64,000 nt of DNA from Paraconiothyrium sp. Pb-2020 (GCA_022419385.1 JAJUBI010000004.1:4259286-4323285); one strand, 5' to 3'; positions 10,607 through 23,792 are shown, counted from the stretch's first letter. Numbers and translations are program-made. Notes: generated by a model not told the origin, from the sequence alone.

Positions 10607-13421
10607 TTACAATCCAAAGTTACCATCCAGTCCCGCAAGACCCATCGAGTCCTGAGTACTCAAATTCGGCATCACGATGCCCGGGTAGTTTTTGAAAGTT
10701 TCGCTCCCAGGCGTCGAACCGTAGTCGCCAACCGAGTTTGCGAACTCCTCTCCGCTCGTGAGGCTCTCGTCGCTAAAGCTCAGCACGCTCTGTGGTGGCG
10801 GCGCCTGCTCGTTGTAGCCCATGTTCCACATGTTGGGTGACCAAGTGAGGTTCGACTCGGCACCTGCGGATAGTGGCACGCTGTCGAGCAGCGCGTCAGC
10901 TGTTGGTCCGCCGTAGATCGAGTCGTAGATGTTGGTTTGGCCGTTGTCGAGGGACGAGAGTAGGCGTTCCCAGTCGGAGGGCGAAACGTCTGCTTTGTTG
11001 ATTGTGTGGTGAGGCATGTGGTAGCTTGCGAGTGGGTCGGGGCCGAAGGAGAGGAAGTCAATGTTGCGGTTTTGGCTTTGGTAAAGGTTGCTGGGCCGAC
11101 GCTTGGTGTGGGAGAAGGAGGCACGGTGGGAAAGCGGGCTGAGTGTTGGTTCGGCTTGGTGGTGAGGCTCGGAGCGGATGGATGAGAGGCTGGTAGAGGA
11201 CTGGCTCGCGTGGGCACCTACAGACGGTGAGATCGTAGGTAGGGTAGCGCGACGCGGTTCCCTGGCGGTGTCCTGCAAGTGGGCTTTCATTTGGCTCGGG
11301 GAGAAGCGGGCGGCAATTGCCTTGAGTGACTTCTGCGTGGCACGGAAGCGATCCATAGGAGCGGCCATGGTACCTTCTGAATTGTGGCGGGATAGGGTCG
11401 GGGTGGGCATCGTCTCCATGACACGGGGGATGGCGATCATGGAACATCCCACGCGTCGGAACTCGTGGGCGCCAGCGGCAGTGCCATTGTCAAGCATGTC
11501 CATGACGGTGCAACTCAGCCGATTGCAGTCTTTGATGAGCTTGCCATCGCGGTCGAGACCCAGCGTCTGGAACAGGAGCCCGAAACCCGCCTGGACGAGG
11601 ACCTCGTTTCTGTTGAGACAGAAGGAGAAGCTCAACTTGCGTTCATCAAGCAATTGAACGATCTGCACAATATGCTTAGATGCATCGCCAACGGCGACCA
11701 TTGCCGAAGAGCCCTTATCGCCAAGGTTGGCAACGACTACCGGACGATAGATGAGCGACCGAATATGATTGTACGCCAAGGACTGGGATGTTGTTAGCTG
11801 CGTCTATCCAATATAAGTTGGGCACAAGTGGAATTTACCAGAATGGGAGACCTGCTGCTGGTAACGTTTGTGCTGGGCTTATCTTGCTGGAAAGTGAGTT
11901 TGAGATGCGGCGCGAGGTTGGTTGTCCACTCTTCGAGGTCATCGGACAGCGAAGAGATAGCACGGAAAGAGATCTCGTGCGTCGCTGAGGCAGGGTATAG
12001 ATCTGCCAGCACCTTGGAGAGAATGCGCGACAGCCGGAATAGAGCAAGCGCGCTCGAGAGTTTCGTGGACTCTCCTGGTAGTGTTGGAAGGAATCCCTTC
12101 TCGGTAACATACTCATCATCGGCATCTACTGGATATTCACAGTGTACGTCCTCTTCTCGTAGAAGCTTGGGAAGACCCAAGTGAGCGGCGGAGAAACTGT
12201 AATCAATTAGCAAATGTTACACCGAATGCTGCGTCCAGGCTTACCAGTCTACGGTGTAAAGCGACCAGAAGACCTTCTTGCGTGTCTCGCTGGTTAATGC
12301 TCCGAGCGCAAATCGCTTCTGCGATTGATGCAAACCGAGGCGTTGTGAGAGACCAATGGCGAGCCCCTTGTACTTGAGGAGTTTAGAGTAATCCGCTTTG
12401 AGCAAGCAGTGAATCTGAGCTAGGACCAGACATTGCAACGTAGCCATATCGTTGTCCATCATGAAGCCTTCCAATGCAGCTTGCCACTGCGCTTCGAAGG
12501 ATTCGACATCCTGGCCATCACGGGGCTGATAAGGATTAGCGTTGTCAAGGAGACGCGCTTTGGATACTTACATCGCTAGAAAGCGCAGCGATACCGAACA
12601 CTAGGTTGAGTTTTGCAATAGATTTCTTGTCTGTCATAGTATCCGGGCTAGCGACATACTGCTCATACAGCGAAAGGAAGGTCGGTCGGTGCAACACAGG
12701 AAACAGGGGTGCCCATTCCTGGAAGAAGATGTTGATCATCTGGTCGGACACAAGGCGTGGTGGAGCCTTGAACGAAATGGCTCGCTTTGGCGAGTGCGGT
12801 GCCGAACATTTTGATCCGGTACCAAAGAAGGCATTTGAGTTGACATCCGAGCAGGACCTGCCAGACTCTTGCGCACGTTGTTTGAAAGATTCTGCACGTC
12901 GTTAGCAACCGGAAAGTTGCGTGAACAAGCGACATACCGACGAGCGCCCTTCCGCTTGAGCTTCCGACGCAGTAAGTGTCTCGGTTTTCGTCATCAAGCA
13001 GTAGTGGCGACTGTTGTACTTTGAAAGTGTCTTCCTTCTCTTGCGGCTCTTCACGGATCTCTGAGATCGGGGTCGACGACGATCTGGGAAGCGCGTGGGC
13101 AGGTGATGAATGCGAGTGTATCCGTGAGAGCATATCAATCTTCTCATCCTTCTCGTCTAGCAAGTCCTTGAGATCGCGGACCTCAGCCTCCAGCGCACGT
13201 ACTCGCTCCTCGAGCGACTCTGTGTAACCGCGAGGAAACGCTCGGCGGCTGAGTTTGTCGCTAGTCTTGCACTCAAATCCCACATTCACACATTGCGTGC
13301 ACTGCGGTCGCACGCCATCGCAGCGAATTTTCTTTGAGCGACATCGATCGCAGGCTTGAGCTATACGCGACTGGTTGCTGGTGCCGACCTTGATCACCTT
13401 CATGGGAAGGATTCCAGGCAT
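10607..13421 (-). CDS. facB: FacB/Cat8-type Zn2Cys6 activator of acetate and gluconeogenic genes (872 aa, five exons)
   Basis: Exons on the minus strand: 13421-12938, 12891-12572, 12525-12245, 12196-11839, 11782-10607. All four introns are GT-AG, 46-57 bp, and in phase. The zinc cluster has its six Cys at residues 24, 27, 34, 41, 44 and 51, followed by a leucine-zipper-like coiled coil ([20 protein letters not shown]). This head is close to A. nidulans FacB. The middle carries the fungal-specific transcription factor domain ([37 protein letters not shown]). The C-terminal ~250 residues are Ser/Pro/Asn-rich and acidic in places, as expected for an activation region. The total is almost the length of FacB (867 aa). 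FacB/Cat8 switches on acetyl-CoA synthetase, the glyoxylate cycle and gluconeogenesis on acetate or ethanol. High confidence. Confidence 0.93.
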
Positions 13422-15287
13422 GCTGGCGGTGTTCTCTTGTCACGTCTCGTTGGGGCAGTGTCGTCGGTTCAGCGCAGGGAATGGACGATGAGTCGTGCTG
13501 CGGAAGGGTCGGTTGTTCCCATGCGGAGTGCCGCGGGGGCTAAGGGTCGACCGTGTAGGGCAGGTGAGTGATATGGCAGATTGGACGGCGGATGTCAAGT
13601 ACGTGGGCGGCGTGGGCGCATATAACTGAAGGGACCAAGCGGAACGTGTGCAAAGCGGAGGGAGGGCTGCGGCAGCTCATGTATGGCCAGCGGGAAGCCG
13701 TCAGTGCGTCCTCGCCGTGTTCGCACGCTGCCTTGGGGCCGCTAATGCTAGCGTTTTCTGGGGCCTTGCGCGCGGCGATGCGGGGAACACTCGCTGGAGG
13801 ATGTGCAGCTCACGGGCGACCGTGGACCAGCGGCCCAGGGTCTCCTGGTCGCCCAATTTGTCGCTGCACCAGGCCCTGCCCTCCGCTCCTTTTTCGTGGA
13901 CTTCCACAATCGCCAGCCACTTGCGAATGATCAGCGAGGGGCCGCGAAAGCTGCATGTCTCAACATCGCAGCTGTCGTCGGTCCGCCATTGAGCAAGCGC
14001 CCAGGCTTGAACATAACAGAAGTGCGGCACTGTGTACCGTGCACCAGCACATCAGCCTGCCTTGCTGATCACATATCGGGCAAGCTTTCTAGTTTGCTTG
14101 TCTGCTGTCATAGTGACACTCAAGAGGGTATTGCTCTGTATACGCTAGGCGTCATTCGCCGAGATGATGGCCAAGTCTAGCTACTAGTGCGCGACGCTCT
14201 TAATCCCTATGTGTATTGTACCCACAGGATCGAAAATCGTGCTTCTGGTGGAAACATGCTTGTGTAGAACGTTTATAGATATTGGATGAGCGTTGACATC
14301 CCTTTCTGCCTGGCGCTTTGTGGACGCACGCAATTCATCCGTCGAGGAGCGCAACAAATCGGCATTCAGCCAGGGTTCCCACGAGGCGCCCTATGGTTCC
14401 TGCTTGTCCAGATGACTCGATCTTCGTAAAGACACTCTACGTGCCACAACTGCCCTCATCAATTGTGCATGCTCGATAGCCGCGAATGCACATCATGGCT
14501 TGGGTCGGCACGATTCTACCGTCCTTCGAGAAGCTGTGGAAGGCGTACTCTGGTCAATCTCGGGGCATCATGAGGCATACGTCGTGATCATGCGTTGCTG
14601 TCCACTCATAGCGCTGGCCAGTGCAGAAAATGGCGTGGCAGGGGCAGGTATGACCTGGATTGCGACATCTCGCGGGCTCCAGTCATTGCAGTCAAGCCAT
14701 AAAGTGCTGGGAAAATCTCTGCTTTGCTGTATCAACATTGATAGGGAACAACATACGTTCCGTCTTCGCTGATTGTTCTTGTAGATGTCCTTGCTGATAT
14801 ACTCAAGATGCTCAGAAGGCTTTCTGCCGGGATTGCGGCACACCGCGCCGTCTGACTTTGTCCGGCTGCATCCGCGAAGCAAGAGTTCCACGTAGACGAA
14901 ATTCACGCACAATAACAGTAATGTTGCCTTGAGGTTTTCGCTGATTCGGATGATGCGGCCCAGCCACTAACTGGTACTCCTGAGGATATAATTCTTTGAC
15001 TTCAACCAAGCGAAAAGCGAGGTCTGTACATAGCCTTAGATCGACGTTGGCGTGCCGTGCAGCAGTGCCTGTGTGGCGACCCTCCACATTGCTTTTGTGA
15101 GAATCACGATGGTTGACAGACGGTCCCTGCCAGCTGCCCGTTATGACCGCGCCGCGAAGTGGTCGGGGGTAGGAGGCGTGGCTTTATATTAACGGTACCA
15201 TGGAACTGACTTGCCACTCAACTTCGACGTAGCCTATGAGACGGCACCTTCCTGGTAGCGTTCGTGGATGTGGGGACATCGCTTCAC
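13422..15287. other. facB upstream region and 3' flank of the SET gene
   Basis: About 1.9 kb without a supported gene. The part next to facB is GC-rich and probably contains a long 5' leader and promoter, usual for fungal nutrient regulators. ORFs at 13701-14030 (minus) and 14812-15087 (minus) have no domains and no splice partners. Nothing repetitive is visible. Confidence 0.4.
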
Positions 15288-17231
15288 TCAGGTGAAGTCT
15301 ACTTCATCCTGTTCATCACTGTTATCGTCGTCGTCGACGAGTCCAAGGTATCGTTGTATAGTCTCTGTATCGAGAAGAGCCGATCTCTGCTCAGACAGAC
15401 GTCAGCGAGGCTAGCTCGGCCTACAAAAAGTGCTGTCGGTGGCAGCGGGGGTGCAGAATATTCTACAATCGGGGGCCGGCAAGCGAGGGCATGTTCATAC
15501 CTGTTGGTCCAGCATGGTTCTTGTCTTTTCGAGCATTTCTAGCTCTAGTGTGCGTAGTCGCGCGGCAAGGTGCCACGGCCCTGCACAATTAGCATGTCAT
15601 GGCTGTAGATTGCGTTGGCCGTAGTTCCCTCACCTGCTCTTATCGCTGCCCCTCGCGTGGGGTTGCCTACTGCATGCAGTGCTGTGAGCTGCGCATCAAC
15701 TCGGCCCTGCATCAACACAACCGCTCGAAGCTGGTACACGTCCCAGAGAGGGTCCTGTTCGAGAAGTTTGCGTATCTTCGATGTATCGTTCAATTCACTT
15801 TCTTTCCAAAAGGCTTGTATTTCCCGACTACCATCTGTTGTTTGCCTTACTTTGAAATCGATCCCTGCACAAGTCAGCACGAATTGATGTCATATGCTTC
15901 GCCCATCAGCGCAGGCCAGATCTCTTCGCTAAAGGCAAAGCCTGGTAGCCGTAGGATGTGAGGGCTTCGAATTTGCGTACCATCTTCCTCGTTGACGACC
16001 ACTAACCAGACAAATTCACTTTCCCATTCTATCATATCTTTTTTATCGACGAGGCGGAAACCAGGCGCAGTATTGCAGACGTAGATCTTGGCAGGTCTGA
16101 GTGGGTCGTCATCTGGTATGTCAAGGTTAAGAAACATGATCTTCGCAGAAGTCATCGAATCTTCAAGGAAACCATAGGAGAAAATGTTCTCGCAAGCGCC
16201 TTTGTCGTCACCATACCTAGTCCGGTCAGCCAAACGTACCTTTCGTGTAGAGCTTACTTTAAGCAGACAGTAAACCGACTCGGCAGATTCGAGGAAAGCA
16301 TATTGTGCACGAGACACACCATAGCGTGGAATACTTACGTGATAGTTATCTCACCACCTTCTGGGATGTCTTTGCCGTGTCGTAAGATCAAAATGGCGTT
16401 TCCATCATCGTCAGTCTCATACAAGGCAGCCGTGGCGTCACCGGAAGCATGATTAGCCATGTCAATGCAAGGCACCATAGCATCTCCTACGCCGGGAAAT
16501 TCGAGCGCTCTGGAACGGTACATGGCATCGACACGCAGCCAATCGTCGAATGTAAGCTGGGTAATATCAGTAAGTGCGGATCGTAACGGAAAAGTACAGG
16601 TGAAATTCGTGCTGCGACAACACGCTTACGGGGGCTCACTGACCAGACCGACCTCTTCGTCCCACCAATGTTTAGCACACCAAGTTATACTTTCCGTTGC
16701 AGTACGAAATAGCTCGAACTCGCGCAGCAAGCTGTTCATTTTAGCTCGGACAGCAGAGCGAAGCGTAGTCCCTTCGAGAAGCTCGTGTTCTTCTTCGCTC
16801 CAAAAAGTGGGGAGTAGTTCATCTGGGAGGTATTTGATGTACTCTGTGAGCGGTGTGTGGACCCCGATATCCTTGACATCTGGGCAACAGATGGTCGCCT
16901 GCATAAGCAGAAACGCTAGGACTGCGCCTCGAGTAGTACGTCCGAAATCATCAAGAGCCTGAAGAAGCTCCCGGAGATGCTGGTCAGATTTGGCCATCAG
17001 CTCAATGTTTTGCTTCGAGAGAATCAAATCCTTCGGTATGGTCATAAGAGGCTCTTCTTCCTCGCCGATGAGTTCACGTGAAGCTATTACTGTAGAGCCG
17101 CGCTCTTCGAAGCCTGGTAATGGACCAACTTTGATGCCATTGAACTTGACGCCATGGAAATTGGCCCAGGTAGGTAGGCCTTCGATAGGCTCTCTAAGCC
17201 ATCCTTCGGTCCTCCCTCGTCTTATGAGCAT
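15288..17231 (-). CDS. SET-domain protein lysine methyltransferase, SETD3/Rubisco-LSMT type (six exons, one faulty junction)
   Basis: Exons: 17231-16644, 16556-16339, 16216 to about 15897, 15864-15634, 15580-15501, 15386-15288. The N-terminal part holds a split SET domain: GVKFNGIKVGPLP and the early strands, the insert, then CIDMANHAS (the SET NH motif) and TYGDDKGACENIFSYGFL. Exons 4-6 carry the Rubisco-LSMT substrate-binding domain (DPLWDVYQLRAV; PWHLAARLRTLE) and an acidic tail. Such enzymes methylate ribosomal proteins or elongation factors in fungi; the substrate here is unknown. The exon 3/4 junction has a good branch site (GCTGAC) and acceptor, but no GT donor at the expected place. 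Read straight through, the protein stops at 15874 and loses its C-terminal domain. The start is the first in-frame ATG; a further upstream exon is possible. Confidence 0.82.
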
Positions 17232-17910
17232 GCTTGCGGCAAGAAGATGAAGAGGTTTAATTTCGACTGCTGGATCTGGTGTTCCCGTAGCGTTTAATGA
17301 CGCATTTAGGAGTTGGATTGTATGCAGGCGTGAAAGGACCCTAGCACTGCAGTCTTATGCAGGATACCGAGAGCGAGCTCTGATGGTGCGTCTATGCCGT
17401 CACCTCATAACCAACTGCAACAAGTGAGCGGATGTACCCTCAGAGCGCCGTTGCAATGCGCGAGTGGTCGCCAAAGCAAGAGCACGAGCAAACAAACAAG
17501 ATCGAGCAGGGATTACTCACCTGGACGCGCCCCAGATAATTGCGAGAGGGCCTGTTGTGTGGCGCGTCGCCACGGTCGGGGGCCAGTGAAACCTTAGCGG
17601 CAGTGCACGGGCCTTGTTATGATCGCATGGGTGTTGTCAACAACATTGCGACTACATTTCTACAGCTCCTCTCCTTCACTCGCTCACAACACCACTTCGC
17701 ATCTTTACATTATTCCTTACCCGGCTCACAGTCGCCGATAGGCAGCGCAACGACGGCCAATACACTTGCGCAAGCGCATTCTGCCTCAAACCCCGCGCAG
17801 CCTCAACGCATCGTGCTGTTAGTATACCGGCGGTCCACACGACCTTTCAATTGACGAGGCGCACCTGTCGCAAGGAAGTCTACTTTTGAGAGGTCGCGTT
17901 ACCCAGCGCG
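17232..17910. promoter_or_regulatory. Shared divergent intergenic region, SET gene / CDC14
   Basis: The SET gene (leftward) and CDC14 (rightward) start 679 bp apart with no gene between them, so both promoters must lie here. An ORF at 17540-17854 has no domains and overlaps what is likely the CDC14 leader. I see no specific site I can name. Confidence 0.5.
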
Positions 17911-19949
17911 ATGTCTGCGCAGCAGCGAGTGGCTAAGATGCCTCGCTCTGGCGCCGGAACAGCCTATGGTCAGGTCATTGAGTACATCCAAGGTTCGTCT
18001 CAACACCAACACGACTAGGATTCTGGTTCTCACTGCTTCTGTAGACCGACTGTATTTGGCCTCATTCACCAACCCTCCCAACGCCGATACGCCCTTCAAG
18101 TACCTGGAGCGAACCAGCCAGTCGCCGTCGAAGCGTTCAACCAAAGCGCAAACCGGCCCTACCGCCGCGACCAAGCATGTGAACCCGCCTGTATACTTCA
18201 CCATCGACAAGAGCCTTTTGTACAATGCGTTCCACGCGGATTTCGGTCCATTGCACATTGGCCATCTATATCGGTTTGCGGTTCAGCTGCACGAAGTGTT
18301 GGGAGACCCTGCGAACGAGGACCGTGCGGTGATCTTCTGGAGTAGCGCCGACTCGAGAAGTACGTGCGCCATCGTATATTCGTGAGTCAATGTTGACAAG
18401 AAAACAGGTCGAGCGAACGCGGCATGCATATTGGCTTGTTACATGGTGTTGATCCAGTCATGGCCCCCTCATCTGGCCCTGGCGCCTATTGCGCAAATGG
18501 ACCCGCCATGCATGCCATTCCGTGATGCGGGCTACAGCCAGGCCGATTATGTGCTGAACATCCAAGACATTATTTATGGTGTTTGGAAAGCAAAGGAAGA
18601 GGGACTTTGCGGGCTCAAAGACTTCAGCCTCGAAGAGTATGTTTAACTCGCCGCTTGCCGAGACAGCGACTGATCGAACCAGATACGAGAAGTACGAACG
18701 AGTCGATATGGGCGACTTCAACTGGGTTACGCCCAACTTCCTGGCCTTCGCTTCGCCCAACGTTCAGCCAACACATGAGATCCCTACAACATCACCAATG
18801 TACTCTACCCTGCCATCTACCATTGCTGAAGTTCAGCGATCCGGCTTGCCTACGCCGTTCAAGAACGTTTTGTCGCACTTCTCCGCCAGAAATATCGGTC
18901 TCGTTGTGCGACTGAACTCGGAGTTGTACTCATCGACCTATTTCACGAAGCTGGGCATTCAGCACCTAAACATGATCTTCGACGACGGCACATGCCCTCC
19001 ACTTTCATTGGTCAGGCAATTCATTGATCTGGCACACGAGATGATTACGGTGAAGAAGAAGGGCATCGCGGTTCACTGCAAAGCTGGTCTCGGGCGCACA
19101 GGCTGCCTGATCGGCGCATACCTGATCTACAGGCACGCATTTACCGCCAACGAGATCATTGCGTACATGCGTTTCATGCGACCTGGAATGGTAGTCGGTC
19201 CTCAGCAGCATTGGCTACACCTCAACCAGTCTACATTCCGGGAGTGGTGGTACGAGGACACGATGAAGGCGAAATATGCGGAGAAGATTCCTGCGACGCC
19301 AACGAGGTCACCGCACAAGCAACGACTAGCTAGCAACGGTCAGACTTTCACTCCTCCTAACGGCTCCCAAAAGCGCGCTGCTCTTGGCGAGCTCGAGTCG
19401 AACGAGCGCAGCAACCACGGTGCCTCAATAGGCGTGCAAGAAGACAACCTCCCGGCGCCTACACCAGGTCAACCGCGAAAGACTAGCAAGCTGTACGGTG
19501 GCGGGACTGGAAGGTCGCCAATTCGAAATCATGAGAACGAGCCTTTCAGTAGATCCGAGCGCATCACCGAGATCAGGCGACTAGACGGCGAGTCAGATGA
19601 GGAGTTCCATCTCCGTCAAATAGCTCGTAGGACAACATCGCGATCTCCCGTTTCGAAGGACCGCGACCGTCGAGCTGTCAGCATGACGACGACTAAAACG
19701 ACGACGACCTCGACGTGGACATCGTACGGGGAAAGCGACGCCGAGAACACCGCGCCAGCAGGATCTCACCCCAAGACACCATCACGGGAAAAGAGCGGAA
19801 GCGGTCATGGGAGCATCAGCGTTGGCAAGGTCCGCGCCAGCCCGTCACGACGCAGCGCTGAGAACAAGAGTGGCGTCAGGAAAACCAGCGGCCGAGTAGG
19901 CAGCGTCGGCGGCTCCGTGTCTCGCACACTGAGCGCGAAACCAGCGTAG
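17911..19949 (+). CDS. CDC14: Dual-specificity phosphatase CDC14 (630 aa, four exons)
   Basis: Exons: 17911-17992, 18045-18359, 18408-18636, 18683-19949; all introns are GT-AG, 46-52 bp, in phase. The protein has the Cdc14 N-terminal phosphatase-like domain (YFTIDKSLLYNAFHADFGPL; FWSSADSR; ACYMVLIQSW) and the catalytic domain with HCKAGLGRTG, nucleophile Cys341, followed by RPGMVVGPQQHWL. The C-terminal ~270 residues are Ser/Thr/Arg-rich and disordered, with many S/T-P sites typical of this Cdk-regulated enzyme. Cdc14 reverses Cdk phosphorylation at mitotic exit and in septation. A first ATG at 17911 gives a normal N-terminus; a second Met at residue 10 is an alternative. Confidence 0.95.
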
Positions 19950-21617
19950 TCTATCCTTCAGTCCTTCTTCGCATTTGAAAGCATGGCATGCATGTGCGTA
20001 TGCATCTTCTCGGTGTCCTGGCATGGCATAACACAAACGGCGTTCTGGTCTCGCATTTCCATCACCGTCACGAAGTCTGCTACTCCTGTCACTCTTACTC
20101 GTCTGTCAGTTAATGTCGATGTTCGGCCTGCTATATCTTGGGCGTTTCTGTTTCAGCTCGGTGTATATGGGGGCTTTGTAAGGCGTCTGGGCTTATTATC
20201 TGGTGTCCTGTCTGTTGTGCGAAAGTTTCTTGTTGTGAAATGCTCATGACTGTATGAATCAATGAGAGCGCATTAGTATTAATTCGTTCGATACACTTTA
20301 CTTCTGTCGTTTGAGTCGTCTGCGTGATCGTGATGTAAGGAGATTTGGCCTGTGGCTAAAGGTATATGATGCAGGCTTTCGTGGGAAGCAGTGTTTGCAC
20401 CAATGGGTGAGGGCTGTCACGAAGGGTGCGACTTTTCTAATTTCTGTGTCCTGTTTGGGAGGTTCAGAACGGTAAGCTTCTACCATCTTAGACAGAAGGC
20501 CGCCAGTAGCCCTAACGATGTGTGCTCTTGTAAGACCGGAAGACCGTCATATCTTACTCAGGTAAACATGGTAGGTTCGAGTGTATCACGGCAGGTTTGC
20601 GTAAGACGACGTTGCTGAGCGTTAACAGGGTTGCCTTGTTGAGATTTCCCAGTTGAGTTCTTTCAAGAGCACGGACTAAGGGGATGCTAATGTTTCTTCC
20701 AATGTTATATCCATATGGTTTTGAGTTGCTCCACCATCGGCTCAGCCTTTCCTTTTTTTCATTGCTGCTCTGGATCAGTCTATAGCGTCTATAGTAGGCT
20801 TAATGGTAGTGCTTCGCAACTTCGGATCAAGTTCATTTGGCAGATTCAACTTGACTTGTTATCCTTTTCAAAGGTTCTGAGCCCACACCCATAGAAGAAC
20901 TTCACGCAAAACAATTAGGAAAGACTTATTACTATGCAAGGGACCCTCTCTATAGGTGACGTTATTTAACGGCTGTTCCCATATTACTTCTACCAAAGCT
21001 AGCCAGAAGTCCACTAATGCTAATAGTAATAAACTCTGCTTATAGTTAGATACTCTTATTTTGCGCAATTTCTTCTGTGGGTGGTGGTCGCGAACCTCAA
21101 GGAAAGCTCTGATAACCGTATAAGCAATCCAAGCCTTTTGAGACAACTCAACATGGCTGCAAACGAAGCAGCATTAATAACCTTCTCGAGCCACTCGTGC
21201 GCCTCCGCGACCTTCCTTCCGACGGTCGCTGATCTTGGGGCTTTAATTCAGGGCGATTCGCATATATTTGCGAAATCTGGATGTATCATTGAATAAGGTG
21301 GGTAACAAGGTTTTTCGAATGTTTCCAATACTTCAAAATAGTTTAGTATATTTCCGCGACTATGAAATCCACCCCATAGCTTGTCTTGATTTGTGAAGGG
21401 CTATACTAGATGTGAAACACGGCTTGTGTTGTATGATATTCCATATGATTGACGGCGAGCCGATGTTTTCTCATTCACATGCGCCTACTCGTTTAAAACG
21501 CCGAAAACCCGCAGATGCTCCAGTGGATGGTCTCTTTCTTAATCCAAGAAATCATCAGCATACCTCTTCGGTGGAATGCGTATGTCATCCACTGTTTCGG
21601 AGTCCTGTGCAGGCCTT
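19950..21617. other. Intergenic stretch with an AT-rich, probably decayed repeat
   Basis: No gene is supported. From about 20600 to 21400 the base composition changes to AT-rich with many TA steps, unlike the flanking genes. A minus-strand ORF there (20868-21146, 92 codons) is unusually Leu/Val/Trp-rich. This is what a RIP-mutated transposon fragment looks like, but I cannot name a family. Confidence 0.45.
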
Positions 21618-23792
21618 CTACCATCTCCTTCTCTCCTCCTCTTCTATGATAGCCAGACCAGAAGCTTTGATTCTGATAGGTTCCTGGCTGAGGGCATCAT
21701 CAGAGCCTCCGTCAGTATCCCCTTCCTCCGCAACCTCGAGGGGTGATGCTGCTATAGCGATATCTTCGAGATGATCTGCGTAATGCTTGCATATTCCACC
21801 TTCCCACTCCCAGTGTTGCTGTGACATAGCTGGCATAAACGTGGTGATGATTGGTCATCGATTCCATGTTCTGCTTCTAGGTGTTTCATCCAATCCTCGC
21901 GGAAGGCAAATACCACACCACTATGGGGGCAAAGGAGCTCGAGACATGAGTATGGCTGTAAATCTTGAAGTAAATTTTGCCTGAGGTAAATTTAAATGTA
22001 GAACGTAAAAAAGGGGAACTCAAAACACTACTTACTGCCAAGCACGTCTGCTATTAAACGTGACGGTTTTTCCACAAAAATTACATGGAAAAGGTCGGGC
22101 ATGCTGAGGCAATGGTGGTAGCCTGGACCGGCTTTTCCCAGCTAATGTGAAGGCTATAGAAGGCGCAACGACCGAAGGGACAGTATTTGATGGCACGGAC
22201 GTGCCCAATCCCGAGTCGTGGAATGCTGTTGACTTGTCGCCTTGATCTACCATATTTGACGACTCTTCAGTAGCTACAAGGTTGTACTCGCGAGATGCGG
22301 CCATTCTATTGAATCGCTCAAAGTTCAGCCGGCCTAAGGTCTCCACTAATGTGCCAGGCGCTTTCCTGAACTTGGATTGGATGATGTCGCAGAAGATCAT
22401 TGAGGCTGCCGGCTCCGCTTGATCTGGTTCTGGCTGACGCGGAACTTCTTCCGATAATGGTAAAAACGTCTCGATTGATGGATGCAGCTCATTTAGAAGC
22501 TGCACATACTCGTGGAGGTCCTCGGCGCATTGTTCCAAAGTGTCGCTGGCCGAGCTGCTGCCGCTGTGACTGTATTCACTTGTCTCGCTTCGGTTATCGG
22601 TCGCATTAAGCTCCTGTACAAGTATCAGGAGATTCCGGAGCTGCTGGTCCGTGCTATGCGATATATTATTGGCTTCTGAGCTCCATTCACCGTTTAGTAC
22701 AGATATTCCTGAATGTAATATTAGTGTCTCAATATCGGACATGATGCTCGGGAAATTACTTTTCACGAGTATCGAGCAGATCTCCACCAGGAATGTCATA
22801 ATAGTCTCGGTCATCTCATATGCCTCGTTTCCCAAATGATCTAAGTGGTTATCACTGACCGCGTAAGCGGATCCCCACTCTTTCAACAGATGATAATCGC
22901 GCTCAAGCAGAATCTTTCCATTATTGCCAGAAGGCTCCTGTTCTTGCATTGCCGACAGAATTGTAGAGTAGAACCTCATCGCGTCTCGATAGAAGTCACT
23001 GATCTGTGTGTGTTCTAACGGTCTCCGACTAGCGACCGTCGAATGTTGCCATTGCTCCACATAGTCAGTCTTGGACAAGATTGATGACGCTGTACCCGCA
23101 CGATCGGCCGGCCTCGATGATGATTCCACGTTGATACTTTCTTCACTAGTTGCCACGCCATACATATCATACATATACATAGAGCCGTCATCGAGTCCGG
23201 CATCTTCAACTTCCACAGGCGTCTGGTACTCATATGGATTCCTCGCTCGGACCGGATATGTAGTTTGAGGTGGGTTTATTGCTGGATATCTATTAGCGAA
23301 TGGATTTCTATCACCAAAGGACATCTGGATGCAACCCGACTGCAGAGAAGTCCGAACACGCTGTGTTGCAATGAGGATAAAGATTGTGAAAGGAAACATA
23401 CCTTCTTCGGAGGTAGATTGAGGAGCCAAGCGAGGCATAAGATGGGTGTCAGTGGCTGAAACATCGCCTGAAGATGTATTTACGGAAGTCGAATGTTTCG
23501 CTACCTGAGAGGACCTTTCATATGGGCTCTCTGCTCGTGTTGCTTGCGAGTTCTGGAATAATAATGATCCCTGTGTCCCGTGATCATCTACTTGATGATC
23601 GTCAGGGATGCTTAGTTCTTCCATAGCGTGGGATTGACTTCTATCTTGTTGCCGTTCGCCTTCCTTAAACTCTTTTAGGGCAAAAACGTCTTCAGTTGAG
23701 GCCTCAGTCGTGTACGACTCTATATGATGGTCCATGGTCGATGGTCGCTTACCAGGATGAAAAACCCTCACAGCCTTGTGGTATGTCGTCAC
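21618..23792 (-). CDS. C2H2-like zinc-finger protein with apparent frame break near its C-terminus
   Basis: Exon 1 is 23792-22036. A 55-bp intron (GTAAGT...CTCAG) joins it in phase to exon 2 from 21980. The first ~550 residues are acidic, Ser/Thr-rich and mostly without motifs. The end has a cysteine/histidine-rich module: CNFCGKTVTFNSRRAW, then QPYSCLELLCPHSG...WMKHLEAEHG, then CQLCH. In the reading frame used up to that point the protein stops at 21752 (661 aa). In a neighbouring frame the expected continuation, CKHYADHLEDIAIAASP and an acidic tail, runs to 21618. One base appears to be missing near 21791-21800. Fungal proteins with this C-terminal module often sit near HET, NACHT or DUF7580 genes; the function is unknown. 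The reported span covers both frames. Confidence 0.7.

Noticed and set aside
23276..23410. Possible intron in the C2H2-like gene (GTATGT near 23400)
   Set aside because: A good donor is present, but every acceptor nearby shifts the frame to an early stop, while the unspliced frame stays open.
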